Shown: positions 21,405 to 31,607 of the stretch, piece by piece
Layout: each line of letters begins with the position of its first letter
Numbering within the stretch: position 1 is the first letter of the stretch
DNA from: Heligmosomoides polygyrus polygyrus
Lineage: Eukaryota; Nematoda; Chromadorea; Rhabditida; Heligmosomidae
Reading direction: 5' to 3'
Assembly (NCBI GenBank): GCA_947396885.1
Contig: OX377206.1
Location: 7,487,050-7,551,049 of the forward strand
Length of the DNA: 64,000 nucleotides
Position numbers and translations under genes: made by a program
The notes under the pieces: model-generated
Databases searched by the model: none
What the model was told of the DNA's origin: nothing
Seen by the model: the letters and a program-made list of their open reading frames with translations, nothing else

Positions 21405-21459
21405 TTATTGTACGTTTACATCCGGGCGCTGCACGCGCCCGGATGTAAACGTACAATAA
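21405..21459. repeat. Perfect hairpin, 25-bp arms and 5-base loop
   Basis: 21405-21429 and 21435-21459 are exact reverse complements (TTATTGTACGTTTACATCCG... and its partner) around TGCAC. An (AAAT)n run follows directly to about 21484. Confidence 0.95.
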
Positions 21460-21683
21460 ATAAATAAATAAATAAATAAATAAAGCGCTCAAAAAGTTAG
21501 AGGATAAAGTGAGAATCAAGTACAAGCTATCCCTCCTGATAGCGCATACTATATAGCGGTGAGGATATTTTGTTGAGGGAACACGATAGAGAAATGACAG
21601 AAAGCAGTTAAAATTTCTTACACTGTGACTTTTGTCTTAAGCACATGAAGGGTGATACTACACTATTATTATAGGAACCACGG

Positions 21684-21972
21684 TGCGTGTAGCGCAGTCG
21701 GAGGAGGTGTCGACTGTCGCGTGCGCCCAATACTAGGTTTTTGGTTCAGATTTTCCGTTCAGATAAACCAAGCCTTCCATTCCCCGAGTGTTGATGAATT
21801 TGTACCGGACTTGTTTAGGAGGGATGAAGGGCTGTCTTGTTCATCATCTGGCTACCGGAAGTCATTGTATGGCTAAATATCCATTCAAATCGCCTCCATG
21901 AGGTCCCGTAGAAGTAAAATGTGTGGCACATCCCAAAAGGAGTTGAGTAACGCCTCCTTCATCCTTTATTAA
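21684..21972 (+). repeat. tRNA-derived SINE copy
   Basis: Head GGTGCGTGTAGCGCAGTCGG, tail CCTTCATCCTTTATT. Confidence 0.8.
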
Positions 21973-22119
21973 AATTCAGAATTTTGACAAATATATTTCT
22001 GACAATAGTAGCTTCTTTGCTGCGGAGCCTAGACGTTGTAAATGTTTCCCTGGCGAGAAATTGAGGATACTAACCACCGAAAAATGCCGTAGGTGAATAC
22101 AAAACAAGACACAAATTCA

Positions 22120-22669
22120 TTAGTTTTTTTTTTGAGTTTTTGCTTTTTATCTTAGCTTTGAGAAACTTTGTGTGGAGCAGTGCTGCTAGCCAAGAAGCGC
22201 TGCCACGAGCTGCTGTGGCCCTCTTCCGGTAGTTTATTTTCAAAGTGTCTTCCATAATCTTAGTCAGAAGTGGCTTCCACTTCGGCGCGCAGTGAGCGTC
22301 CTTGTTAATTATTCATTTTCCTGGCCGTCTGTTCCTTTTTCCTCGTAATTCAATTTAAACAGACTCTAGATGATTAGCCGAACCGGCTTCTCTGATGAAT
22401 ATCGGATATCGGCCACTTCACTTTCATAGGCCATTATAGAATTCCCAGTTTTGTTTCACTCTTCTGCGCGGCAATAAGCAGTTTGTGGCTGCAGAAGGGA
22501 TCGAGGAGCGCCCCCGTAGCCGCTCATCAGACCGGCAATTGTCCTTGGAAGGGTCATCATCGTCATCATGCTTGCGGCTGAGCAGCGGCGGCGTCCGCGT
22601 CCTCTCGGCCACCAGATGGATCCCCCCGTCGTCGGACTGACCCGTCCATAAAAAGCCCCTCATTTGCAT
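22120..22669 (-). CDS. Candidate two-exon minus-strand gene
   Basis: Exon 1 from ATG 22669 is GC-rich and encodes MQMRGFLWTGQSDDGGIHLV, an acidic run (HDDDDDPSKD) and NCLLPRRR, ending at a possible donor AGA|GTGAAAC near 22450. An acceptor-like TTCTGACTAAG leads into IMEDTLKINYRKRATAARGS and a Lys-rich tail, in the same phase. The 3' end is uncertain; the frame runs into a poly-T run at 22118-22140. No family recognised. The plus strand is also open in exon 1 (GIEERPRSRSSDRQLSLEGS), so strand is not settled. Confidence 0.3.
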
Positions 22670-22960
22670 TGAGTTCCAGCCGTCCGGTCCTCTTCGCTCC
22701 CTACTCTCTTTACTCAGTTCTGTCCAGTTTTGCCTTCATCTCAACGTATTCAGCGCTCCTGGGAGGAAGGCGTTTCGCCGCCTTCCTGCGCACCGCCTAG
22801 ATGGGCTCGTTCCGGTGGTCCGTGGCAGGTGGCCGAATCGGAGGTGTCGCTGCTGACGATGTGATAATTGCGCGTTCATGCATACCTTGTGAAGTACCGA
22901 AAGCCCATTTGTTGAGTAAAGGCCGCTGGCCGTGTTCAACACCTCCAGCCCATTCTATGC
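22630..22960. promoter_or_regulatory. GC-rich island with TATA-like and octamer motifs
   Basis: CCATAAAAAGC at about 22647 and ATTTGCAT at about 22660 lie within 20 bp in a GC-rich context. ATTTGCAT is the POU octamer consensus. A plus-strand ATG at 22801 opens 65 codons. Promoter function is inferred from motif spacing only. Confidence 0.25.
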
Positions 22961-23009
22961 AGCCCAAATATTTTATTCATCATATTTCGCTGAAATAGTT
23001 TAGAAGGAG

Positions 23010-23415
23010 AGTACTATGCATTGGATCCGAATGAATCATTTCCGAATATCTGTTTTGGATATCTCGATCCGGTTCATCTAAAAATCCTGGGTAGGCAAAA
23101 TCGCCATTATTCGAATCATCCAAAAATCCGGGGTCCACTAAAATAGCATTATCCGAGTCATCCAATTATCCTCAGATTTTCGGTCGGATCCAATGTATCG
23201 AGTGAATCATTTTTGGATATCCGCTTAGGAGATCCCGATCCAAGCCATCCAAAAATCTGAAATACGCAGAATTCTGCTTATCCGAATCGTCCAAAAATCC
23301 GACGTCCGCGGAATTCCGCTTAACCGAATCGTCCAAAAATTCGATTGTCGCGAAATTGCCATTATCCAAATTATCCAATTATTCGAAGATTTTCGGTCGG
23401 ATCCAATATATAGAG
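23010..23415. repeat. Minisatellite, about 39-bp units in two higher-order blocks
   Basis: Units of the form ATCCGAATCATCCAAAAATC plus about 19 bases recur; translated on the minus strand they give FLDDSDKQNSA-like repeats. Two larger blocks each end TTTTCGGTCGGATCCAAT (23178 and 23391). Confidence 0.8.
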
Positions 23416-23467
23416 CACTCATTAGGGTCCGTTTAGTGTGCACGCGATGCGCGACGTGATGGTATAA

Positions 23468-24416
23468 GGCGCCTTTTATACTTGCGCCGCCCCGCGGCGC
23501 GGCGTGATGGCCGGCATGGCTATCGATTTTTCGCGCCGCGGGGCGGCACCGCATCGCTTTTATACTCCGCCGCCGCAAAACACCACACTTGACGGAATTT
23601 TGGGTTACGGTATTCGGCGAATCGCGCCGCTGAGAGGAAGGGCGCGGCGCGGCGCGATCAGCCGCGGCAGACTCGGTGTAGGGTGGGCGATTTCACCGTT
23701 TCGACCAAACTTCTCCTATTTGGAAGGAGGAGGGGGTATTTAAGGGTGCTGATCACGAATTTGACATCGTTTTTTGAAGTTACAGACGATTACTAGGTTT
23801 GCATGATTAGGAATTGGGCGAAATCGGTGACCATAACCTTAGCCCGTACTTTCTGTAACCTAGGAAGAGAATGGAGATCTGTAGACATTCACGAAGCTTC
23901 ATATACCACGCCAAAGATATGCTTAGTGCACAGTGACCCCAGAATGGCCATATGAGAAAGAATTTTGAGTGATTCTCGACGATGAGTAGCTTCCAGCAGT
24001 TTTACTTTTGGACCCGCACATATCGCAAAATAAAGAGTGGTTTAAAGCCGTTTGCATTGCAGGGGATTCGACTCAATACCACACTCACCAGTTTCAACCA
24101 TAGGTTGAGCGAACGACTTCGACTCCAGGCTTAAGAGAGGATTCGTCGCTCCCCATAGGAATCCCACGACAAACATTGACAAGACGCATTGCGCCGATCA
24201 GCCAAAAAATCCTATCCTGTTTTGGTCCCTCAATGACTCGTGGACCGTTTCCGGAGCACGGGCCGTAGTGCGCAGAAGCTCGTGGCCGCGCGTCGCTGAC
24301 GCTCCCCTTTCTAACTGCAATCGCGCAGCGGCGCGTCAAATTCGGGGCGCGGCGCGACTGGCCGCGCCGCTCCCCAAATTGACGCGCCGCGCCGCGGCGG
24401 GAGTATAAAAGGCGCC
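23468..24416. mobile_element. 949-bp GC-rich element with TAA duplication, inside the MITE
   Basis: Terminal repeats GGCGCCTTTTATAC and GTATAAAAGGCGCC, flanked by TAA at 23465-23467 and 24417-24419, as in PIF/Harbinger elements. Both ends carry GC-rich hairpins (GCGCCGCCCCGCGGCGCGGC at the left). The interior has no recognisable transposase. A minus-strand frame at 24339-24094 (ends GVEVVRSTYG) is coding-like and could be captured sequence. Subterminal hairpins resemble those of 50925-51058. Confidence 0.7.
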
Positions 24417-24419
24417 TAA

Positions 24420-24555
24420 GGCCTTTGTCATACCATCGCTCACCCTGAGCGACGCCTAATGATGTGCTCTCATATCGATCGGGCGGCGCGATGGAATCGA
24501 TATGGGTGCATATAATTGCCCATCGCTCGGGGTGAGCGATGGTATGACATAGGCC
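24420..24555. repeat. Palindromic PIF/Harbinger-like MITE abutting the 949-bp element
   Basis: GGCCTTTGTCATACCATCGC...GCGATGGTATGACATAGGCC, centre CGATCGGGCGGCGCGATGG. Shares the TAA at 24417-24419 with its neighbour and has TAA at 24556-24558. Confidence 0.85.
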
Positions 24556-24659
24556 TAATAGGCTCCATTATCGATCGAGCGACGCGATGAATCGATATGG
24601 GAGCTTAACATTGCATCGCGTCGTTCGTTGTGTGCAGACTAAACAATCCATCCCTTGCA

Positions 24660-25585
24660 GTGGTCATAGAGTCTCCACTTGTTCAAGCCCCTTGCAGGAT
24701 GCGCAATGAGTACGTGCACAACTTTCTCACCTACATAGTACTACTCTCCTAACTACTTTCAGCAGTACAACCTCATCATCTAGGAACTATTACTTCTATC
24801 TACAGCATCTGTAGGACTTTAGGCTCGGCTGAGTTGTCAGTGATAGAGAACATTTAACATCCAAAAATCCAGTATCACAGCTGCTCGAGCGTGATCTATT
24901 GGGTTGCTCGAAAATTAATGTCGTTTTTTGCTCATAGATGGCGTGAACTGTCTTTCTGCTAACATTGCTGGCAACAACGTTGTGGGCCATACACATTGTG
25001 CAATGTTGTTATTGAACTATCAATTCTACGCGACTTGGGTTGGCGCAGCAAAATTGAATCATGTATTAGATTTGTGCACAATCAATCGACTCCTAAATTT
25101 GAAGCTTTGTGCGGATGCATGGCGCCATTCCTGCCACTCCCATAGCGTAATATTTTTATATCCTGCGAATCCATACGCATCTAATGCTATCCAAACAGCT
25201 AGCAGTGATATGGCCTTTCAAACAAAGCCTACTTTTTTAAACGACATCCATTATAAAAATTTCGGTATTTTATTAATGTTTCCATTTTTCTTCTTCTTCT
25301 GTGGTTTTCCCGTTTGTTATTTTGATAGTGTAGCTTCTGTGAACGCCTCCTTTTAAATATTCGAGATTTCTTTCTGAACTTCAGATGTCTTTTCAAGCAG
25401 TGAAAGTACTGGAAATCTAAAACGAGCAGAACTAACGAGTTATCTCTTTTTTTGACTTCAATTTTTGACTCAACAAGTTAGTTGTAGCTTTTCGTTAAGC
25501 CACTTGAATTATGCGAAGAATGTCGACATAGAACCTCTGAAATCATCACCAATATCCTATGCCCACCCTCTGATCGTTTGTCCCT
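24660..25585. other. Unassigned DNA
   Basis: 24903-25060 starts TTGGGTTGCTCGAAAATTAA, similar to one end of some nematode mariners, but no second end is found. The rest is AT-rich and unassigned. Confidence 0.35.
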
Positions 25586-25587
25586 GT

Positions 25588-25652
25588 CGAGTGCCAGAGT
25601 GCTCCAGTAGGCCCTTTCGCTCAATGGACACGAAAAGGGTTTTGCTTAGACC
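25588..25652 (-). pseudogene. Short RTE LINE 3' fragment
   Basis: GAGTGCCAGAGTGCTCCAG and CGCTCAATGGACACGAAAAG match the C-terminal block at 14225-14290. Confidence 0.55.
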
Positions 25653-25704
25653 TAACCACATTCTGCCGATGCATTCCATGGAGTCGCGGGTTGATGAGCA
25701 AGCC

Positions 25705-25770
25705 GCTACAGTGTCATGGGTTGATGAGCAAGCCCGTGCAGGCTTGCTCATCAAACCGTGACACTGTAGC
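25705..25770. repeat. Hairpin, 30-bp arms, two mismatches
   Basis: GCTACAGTGTCATGGGTTGA... (25705-25734) pairs with 25741-25770 around CGTGCA. A third partial direct copy of GGGTTGATGAGCAAGCC lies just upstream at 25688. Confidence 0.9.
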
Positions 25771-25861
25771 GTGTGGCTGCGGCCGTTGCGTCGCGGATCG
25801 CGTCCACGTCCACATGGATATTCGATCGATGTCTTGAATGACAACGATGGCACTCGGGCAA

Positions 25862-25952
25862 GCGGGTCGTGGGGCAGTGGTAGTGGCGTTGCTTCATACG
25901 AAGGAAGTCGGGGGTTCGGTTCTCCTGCGTTGCTGCATTTTTGCACCACATC
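25862..25952 (+). repeat. tRNA-like SINE, second family, copy 2
   Basis: GGGGCAGTGGTAGTGGCG (A-box-like), GCTTCATACGAAGG, GGGGTTCGGTTCTCCTGCG (B-box-like), followed by TTGCTGCATTTTTGCA as in the copy at 1593. Confidence 0.6.
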
Positions 25953-26287
25953 CCTAGCCTGGTTCTGGGATCGAAGAGCGCAGAACCCAGCTGCGGACTC
26001 CACCTGAGCGACGAAAGCAGTTTCACACGAGCAGCTTGGATCGCAAACACCCTGGAGTCGCTTCCCTAACCTGGTTCAGGTGCGGACTACCCCGGACGAC
26101 GAAAACGGGCTCTAATGACAACGGCTCTGATGACGTAAGCAGGCGCTGGCACATTGCCACAGCAGCATGTGGTTAGGTCTATCCACAAAAGGCCTCATGT
26201 CGAACGTTCGGGGAAAAGTTTGAGCAGCAAGGTTATGGACGTTCTAGAGTGTGATGGCTCTCGAATAGTGAATATCTGTGAAACGCA

Positions 26288-26345
26288 GTACATACGGGCC
26301 GGCCCACCTAATTTTCAGCGACTTGGCACATGCAAAAGCGTCTCT
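26288..26345 (-). pseudogene. Short RTE LINE 3' fragment
   Basis: GGCCCACCTAATTTTCAGCGACTTGG corresponds in part to the block at 14418-14444. Confidence 0.5.
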
Positions 26346-26814
26346 GACTCTCAAATGTCGACGAAGTTCGGAAAGCCAGAGAGCTCTTCTTAAAAGTTCG
26401 ACTGAAGATCCTGAAAATATTGATTGTGTAGATCGGTAGTCTGTGTGGCCTTTCTGAGAAAAATGAGCCTATATAGCAATCCAAAATATAATGCAATTTC
26501 GCAGTGCTATGCTTAAAACTGGCCACAGAGAGCAACATAGAACAACACCCTTAAGAGCTGAAGCCTCCCCTTCGCTTTTCATCAACGATAAAGGCCCGAA
26601 TCTCTTTTCAGCGCTGCCCATCAATTTTTATTAAGGCTATCAAAACTGCTGCGGGTTGGATTACCCGAACACTACTACGAGCCCGTTCCGTCCGTCCGTC
26701 CTGGAGTTGGCCTTCGTACTAGTCTCTCTAACCTAAAAGACTTTGGCTTATATGTTCGCCCTCCACCGGAGTAGGCTGTGTTTTTTTTTCTTGTTCAGAT
26801 CAGAGGCTGGATTC
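26346..26814. other. Unassigned intergenic DNA
   Basis: No supported feature. Confidence 0.35.
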
Positions 26815-27059
26815 ATCAACGACTAACCCGTGGGTATAAGAGGTAGAGACACCCATGATGAAGCCTGCGACTCTATCTCTTACCTTGTCTCTAACCCCTA
26901 TACGCCGCATACCGACCTTCGGCCCCAGGGGCCGGATTCACCAACAATTAACCCGTGGGTATGCGGGGTATAAGGGGGAGAGATAAGGTAAGAGTCAGAG
27001 ACGCAGCCTTCATCGTAGGTATCTCTACCCCCTATGTTAGTCGTTGATGAAGCCAGCCC
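26815..27059. repeat. Two adjacent palindrome-family elements
   Basis: 26815-26926 and 26928-27059 both contain GGATTCA(T/C)CAAC...CCCGTGGGTAT and internal AGAGATAAGGTAAGAG-type or TATCTCTTACCTTG words. They are relatives of the complete element 31608-31771. The second copy reads from GGGGCCGGATTCACCAAC to GTTGATGAAGCCAGCCC. Confidence 0.7.
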
Positions 27060-27070
27060 AGGTTTCTGCC

Positions 27071-27226
27071 GGCGGAGTGGCGTTCTACCCCCCGCCCTTT
27101 AAACAGAGGCGTGGCAAATGTCTGCGTCTCCACTATCTCGTAAGGCAGCCACTGGACTCTCGAGCAAGCCCAGGGGGTTGGAGGTGGGCGGGCCAGGGAG
27201 ACGATGGGGTAGAACGCTCGTCCCCC
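27071..27226. mobile_element. 156-bp MITE with 9-bp target duplication, copy 1
   Basis: Starts GGCGGAGTGGCGTTCTACCC and ends GGGTAGAACGCTCGTCCCCC, imperfect inverted ends. GTTTCTGCC is present on both sides (27062-27070, 27227-27235). Copy 2 at 42312-42467 is also exactly 156 bp with its own 9-bp duplication. A 9-bp duplication fits Mutator-like elements, though other superfamilies giving 8-9 bp are possible. Confidence 0.9.
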
Positions 27227-27454
27227 GTTTCTGCCGCATGGAATGGGTATCTGAACGAGAGCAACATTGGGCCTCTTCTGAGTTTTCTTAGGCAGCTCGG
27301 TCACCCGAACTCGATGCAGATGCATCGTTCCACTGGGAATGGATGGTCTTTTCACTTTTCTACATTGTTCTCCATGGCTTCTGTGGTGCTCGGCTTGTTC
27401 GACACTGGCTGTTCCTTCAAACCGTTTCACAGCGACTCCTCTCTTTAATTCCAT
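27227..27454 (-). CDS. Coding-like minus-strand frame, unknown product
   Basis: From ATG 27454 the minus strand reads MELKRGVAVKRFEGTASVEQ...HLHRVRVTELPKKTQ...ALVQIPIPCGRN, a balanced basic peptide. The 156-bp MITE plus its 9-bp duplication (165 bp, a multiple of three) is inserted after IPCGRN, and the frame stays open through it to a stop near 27032. The start lies about 200 bp downstream of the stop of the gene candidate 27655-27974 on the same strand, a spacing compatible with a nematode operon, but no intercistronic acceptor is evident. Confidence 0.35.
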
Positions 27455-27654
27455 TCGTTATTGGAAGGAGGTCGATGTCCCTTCATTAACTGCCTGTTAA
27501 TTCGCCATTCTAGTGCTGTTTCTGTCTTTTCTTCTAGCTTTTCGTGAAACTTGTTTGGTATCTGTTCTAGTCCGTGCTCTAGTGAGTATAGCACATCATT
27601 TTTAACTTAAATGAACGAATAAATAAGCTGCGAATTGGTTGCTAGAACTAATCT

Positions 27655-27974
27655 TCAGAGCTTCTCTGGAAAGATTTCGTAGTACTTGTTGCTCCCGCTG
27701 TGGTCCCAAAAACGGCTTGAACGGAGTTGACGTGGATGTGGTTCTGTAAGCGTATGCCATTTGCGCATCAAATTGAACACATTTTTCAAACTCAATTGGG
27801 CAATTCTTGTTTCTTCTGCTTCTGAAACCAATCCAAGCATCTTCGAAACTAAAGTGGGGGTCTTCCGGATTAAAGTGGAGATTGTACGAAAAAAGAAGAA
27901 TATCCCGTTAAAAAAACGGAAGCCGGAATAATTGAGAGTAACAGACTTATCCAAAGCTGAACGCTATCATACAT
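27655..27974 (-). CDS. Candidate two-exon small gene (73 aa)
   Basis: Exon 1 (27974-27947) encodes MYDSVQLWI plus one base and ends at AA|GTCTGT, a weak donor. Exon 2 (27848-27655) follows a pyrimidine-rich acceptor (CTCCACTTTAG) and completes the codon in phase, reading SKMLGLVSEAEETRIAQLSL, NVFNLMRKWHTLTEP and ending YEIFPEKL with TGA. The intron is 98 bp. The peptide is helical and charged, without membrane segments; I do not recognise the family. The upstream DNA at 28020-28140 has paired CCAAT boxes and GC boxes. Exon 2 could instead be the last exon of a longer gene. Confidence 0.45.
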
Positions 27975-28029
27975 CTTAACAGAGCAGAATATTTTCCGCT
28001 CAAGGAAAAGAGCCTAGTTGCGAATGTGG

Positions 28030-28145
28030 CCAGCATTGGGAGGTGGACACGCCTCAGCCAATGAGGCCATATCGAATGGGCGTGTCTATCAGAGAGGATG
28101 TGTACGGCGCCCTGATTGGCTGACGCGTACCTGGCCGGTTGCTGT
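28030..28145 (-). promoter_or_regulatory. Promoter-like DNA with inverted CCAAT and GC boxes
   Basis: CAGCCAATGAGG (28055) and GATTGGCTGACG (28115) place two CCAAT cores in opposite orientation about 60 bp apart. GACACGCC (28045) and GGGCGTGTC (28078) are also mirrored. These are NF-Y- and KLF/SP-type motifs. They lie 60-170 bp upstream of the ATG at 27974. Confidence 0.4.
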
Positions 28146-28189
28146 TTATATTCGCAACATAAACCAACGAAAATTGGCATAACTTTCTT

Positions 28190-28830
28190 TGAAAGTTTTC
28201 AATTTGCCCGCCTGGATAAGTAAACACACTGCTGAAGTCTTATTATATTTTAAAAAAATCCAAGAAAAATCAGGTTTTTAAGCTTGTGCTGAAGTGCAGG
28301 AAGGCCACAGTTTTTAGTGCTGATAGAAGAGAATCCGCCACGCATTCATTCAGCGTCGCGATTTTTATTTGATTGATATCAAAAATAATGTTTGCGTGGA
28401 GTTACATAACATACTTGTCAACGGTAGAACAAAACCAAATGTAAAAACACATATATCTTCACCTTGTTGCTTTAAGTAAGCAGCATTTACACTATCGACT
28501 AAATTGAAAATCGTAATGAGCTGGACGAAAGCATGGCGTGATCTTCTTTTTCAAAGATCCAAAAAGTTGCTTTTTGGGGTTTTAGAATAAGTTTTAAACC
28601 ACTTTTCTATAAAAATAAAGGTTTTATAGAATTTTAAGCCATGTGTTCATTTTCATTTTTTGTCGCAAAAATTTAAGTAAATTTAAAAGTTTCAAAGAAA
28701 TGGTAATTTTTTTTCGACAAAAAATATTCTAACCGTCTCGGAGTGTCTCTAGTTTGATCTGGAAGATGCTTCTTCTGATTCTTCTGATTTGATGTTCAAA
28801 TTGAATTTTTGACTTCAAAAGCGTCAGGCG
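28190..28830. repeat. AT-rich dispersed repeat, copy A
   Basis: Shares ATTTAAAAGTTTCAAAGAAAT-type and TTCAAAAGCGTCAGGCGTGC words with the 44205-44890, 46215 and 51955-52995 copies. Diverged and non-coding. Confidence 0.4.
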
Positions 28831-29390
28831 TGCCTAGGTCAGCGTCCAATAGGATTTAATCAGTTTCCAATTTGATGCCAAAATGGCAAATTTCGACCTC
28901 AGGTGATGGTTTTTTTCAATCCAGTGGTCCAGCCGCTTATGACAAACCTCAAAGAAACCACTGGCTGGACTAAGACAAACTCAATTATATAGTAGAAGGT
29001 TCCACTTCGATTGAATGACGTTTAATTGGCAAGCTTCTGAAATATTATCTGACTCCGCTTAAGCGGTCCCATTTCTATTTACATTGCTCGTAACTTTTTT
29101 TTACAATGGGAGCTTGAACTGCCAATTACGCCATCATTTGCTGAATGAGCCCGTCGACCTGATTCCACTACAAACCCTGTTGACTTCCAACTGCTACTGT
29201 CTCTACTGGGCTAACTCCTCACTGCAGTGAAGAGGTCCTTCTTGAAGCTTCAAGCCTACACTTCTCATTCCGGCTCAAAGCAATGTGCTGGTCGCGCTTA
29301 ATTGCCCTCGGGGAATCACGCATTCTGATGTGTCCGGACAGCAATACACAGCAGCTCTGGCTAGCCTTTGACCCTCTAAGCTCTCATCGT
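28831..29390. other. Unassigned intergenic DNA
   Basis: No supported feature. A short inverted pair CCAGTGGTCCAGCCGC/ACCACTGGCTGGAC lies at 28921-28970. Confidence 0.35.
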
Positions 29391-30150
29391 TGACGAACGA
29401 CGGCGACGATGACGACGAGGCGCTCCATTGAGAGGAGAGCAGACTCGTCGAGGCATTCCACCAGATATATCGAGGCTAAGTGCAAAGCCTCCAAATTTGC
29501 GTGTCGGCCAGCAGTGCACATTCATATCGGGGTGCATCTCCATATTGATCGCTGTACGAGGTCGATACGCGCTCTCAGTGGTCGTTAAAGAACAACGCCA
29601 GTAATGGAATCACAACACGAATTGGTGTCCGTACGTCCTCATCATGCCGACGATGCGTGTGAGTGCGTGCGCACGCGCCTGTCCTCACGTTGAGACCAAC
29701 TCCTCTCCCGTTTCGCATGCTGTTCCGTATCATGCTTCGCACTTCGCGCGTGACGTCGCCGACGTCGTCGTCGCCGTCGTAATAGGCCGTCGGCAAGTTG
29801 TCGCGCCGCACAGCGACGTCGCCGACGCCGACGCCGACGATGTCGAGCGAGCGCCCGCGGTCGTTCGTCTTCTGTTGACGAGATGACATGTGAGAGCGGG
29901 CGCAAAAGATTCGACGCCGACGAGAGATGCCTTCGGGAGACGTTTGCAGGAATCGATGGTGGGTCACGTCGCTCGACGCGCCAGAATGGACCAGATCGCT
30001 CTGTCGAGCAGCAGCTGCCAGACGACTCCGCGCAGCTTCTCGTGGACGCGGACCGCTCGACAGCCAGCTGCGATGGACGCTCGCTTCGGCCGCAGTCGGG
30101 TACGTGGCTTCGCTTTCGTTTGAGTTTTCCTTTTCGAGTTAAGTAGACCA
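29391..30150. other. CpG-rich island, candidate promoter and first exon
   Basis: Strongly GC-rich for this window, with GTCGTCG/GACGACG trinucleotide runs at 29395-29435 and 29755-29860, so all frames are long by composition. The best exon candidate is plus ATG 29883, encoding MTCESGRKRFDADERCLRET... up to a donor-like G|GTACGTGG near 30100. Minus-strand frames are equally open. I cannot assign a strand. Confidence 0.3.
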
Positions 30151-30269
30151 TGTTCACCTGCCGTTGTTGTTGTACAGTAACACTGCATGAGTCTCAAAAA
30201 GTACGGTATCAGAACCGCTATAAAGAGACGTTCTGAGATAACGTAAATAATCAGAAGTATCCGCCATGG

Positions 30270-30895
30270 CCTTCTTGGTTGTTCTGCCGAAAAAGACGGA
30301 TATACTAGGGCACTATGTACGTTTTCGCTGTTTTTTTCGAATGTTCTTCCGAAAATGACATGACTTTGTCATGATAGTATAGCAGATACAGATCTATATA
30401 CCTTTTTTTCGTTTTCTTCTGACGTGCTTCAGAAAAATACGTGTACATTCTTCTAAAAAAAGATATGTATGTTTTTTTCGTTTTTTGGATGTTCTTCCGA
30501 AAAATACATGGCTATCCTTTTGCAGAAATAGATCTTTGTACGTTTTGAAATCGTGTAGATTGTCAGAAGTATCTGCTGTGTCTTTTTTTCGGATGTTCTT
30601 CAGAAGAAAGGCATTGCTATACTATAATACTATGGCAGATACAGATCGATGTACATTTTTTCGTTTCTGGATATTCTTTCCAAAAAGGTAGGTATAGGTT
30701 CTTCCAAAAAAGATATGTACGTTTTTTTCTGTATTTTTTTCGGATGTCCTTCTCAAAAGATACGTGTATGTTCTTTCGAAAAAAACTTTTTTTCGTTTTT
30801 TGGATGTCCTTCCGAAAAAGATATGAATATACTACGAGGATATAGATCTATGCACGTTTTGAACTCGTGTAGATGATCAAAAGTAGATCGAATGT
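30270..30895. repeat. Degenerate tandem repeat, about 70-80 bp units
   Basis: GTTTTTTTCG, TTTTTGGATGTTCTTCCGAA and AAAAGATATGTA recur eight or so times, with irregular spacing. Confidence 0.7.
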
Positions 30896-31607
30896 ATTTT
30901 TTAAATGTTTTTCGTCCAACTACATATTTTATTAATCTGTGCTTGTATATAACTTTCATTGCATTCTCCTTATGCTTTCAACCAGTGATGCATATAAAGT
31001 CCTTGGTGTTAAACTTTTTAGCGAATTTTTTGGCTTTATTTTTTCGTTAAATTTTCGGTAAATCGTTTAATTTCGTTAAAAATGCAATACAGTGCGAAAT
31101 ATTATTTAAAACGAAACAAAAATCAGGAAAAATATTCTACCTACTCTCTTGGTTGGAAGAGAGCTCAGAGACAGGGATGTCTTGAAAATATAGTTCGGCA
31201 CTTTTAAAGAAAAAAATCAAAATCTTGATCGAATAACGATACAAAAGAACAATACAACCATTACACAACGGTTTCTGTGCTCCACTCCGAGTCAGGTACG
31301 GAAAACAGATTTTCAGAAGCAGTCTTAATCGGGGGGGGGGGGTGGGACCTGCAAGAGAAAAATCCGTTGAAATTTTCGTTAAATTTCTTAAAATTTCCGT
31401 TAAGTCGTGATGCTAGATTTTGACGAAAAATGCCGTTAATTCGTTAAAATCGTTCAATCGTTAACCGTTAAATGCGCACCTCCGCTTTCTAAGAAGTTCA
31501 AGGTGAACATGAGAAGGCAAATTATTCCATATTGTTTGTCTTCATACAATCGCTCTGTAAAGAAGCCAGTCAGAAAGGAAGACAAAGCGATTCCTACACA
31601 TTCATCT
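30896..31607. other. Unassigned AT-rich DNA
   Basis: Includes GTTAAATTTTCGGTAAATCG-like short repeats near 31040 and 31370-31470 and a run of ten Gs at 31331. No gene. Confidence 0.35.

Larger units (their letters stand above)
23425..24654. repeat. Palindromic MITE split by two later insertions
   Basis: Left part 23425-23464 (GGGTCCGTTTAGTGTGCACG...) and right part 24559-24654 (...GTGTGCAGACTAAACAATCC) are the two halves of one element of the 16453-16579 type. Between them lie two other TAA-flanked elements. Left flank of the outer element is TTA. Confidence 0.75.

Noticed and set aside
24796..25075. Possible mariner remnant (TTGGGTTGCTCGAAAATTAA)
   Set aside because: Only one end resembles a mariner terminus; no inverted partner and no transposase motif found.
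29642..30157. 171-codon minus frame with arginine runs
   Set aside because: The arginine runs come from GTCGTCG repeats in a GC-rich island where all frames are open.
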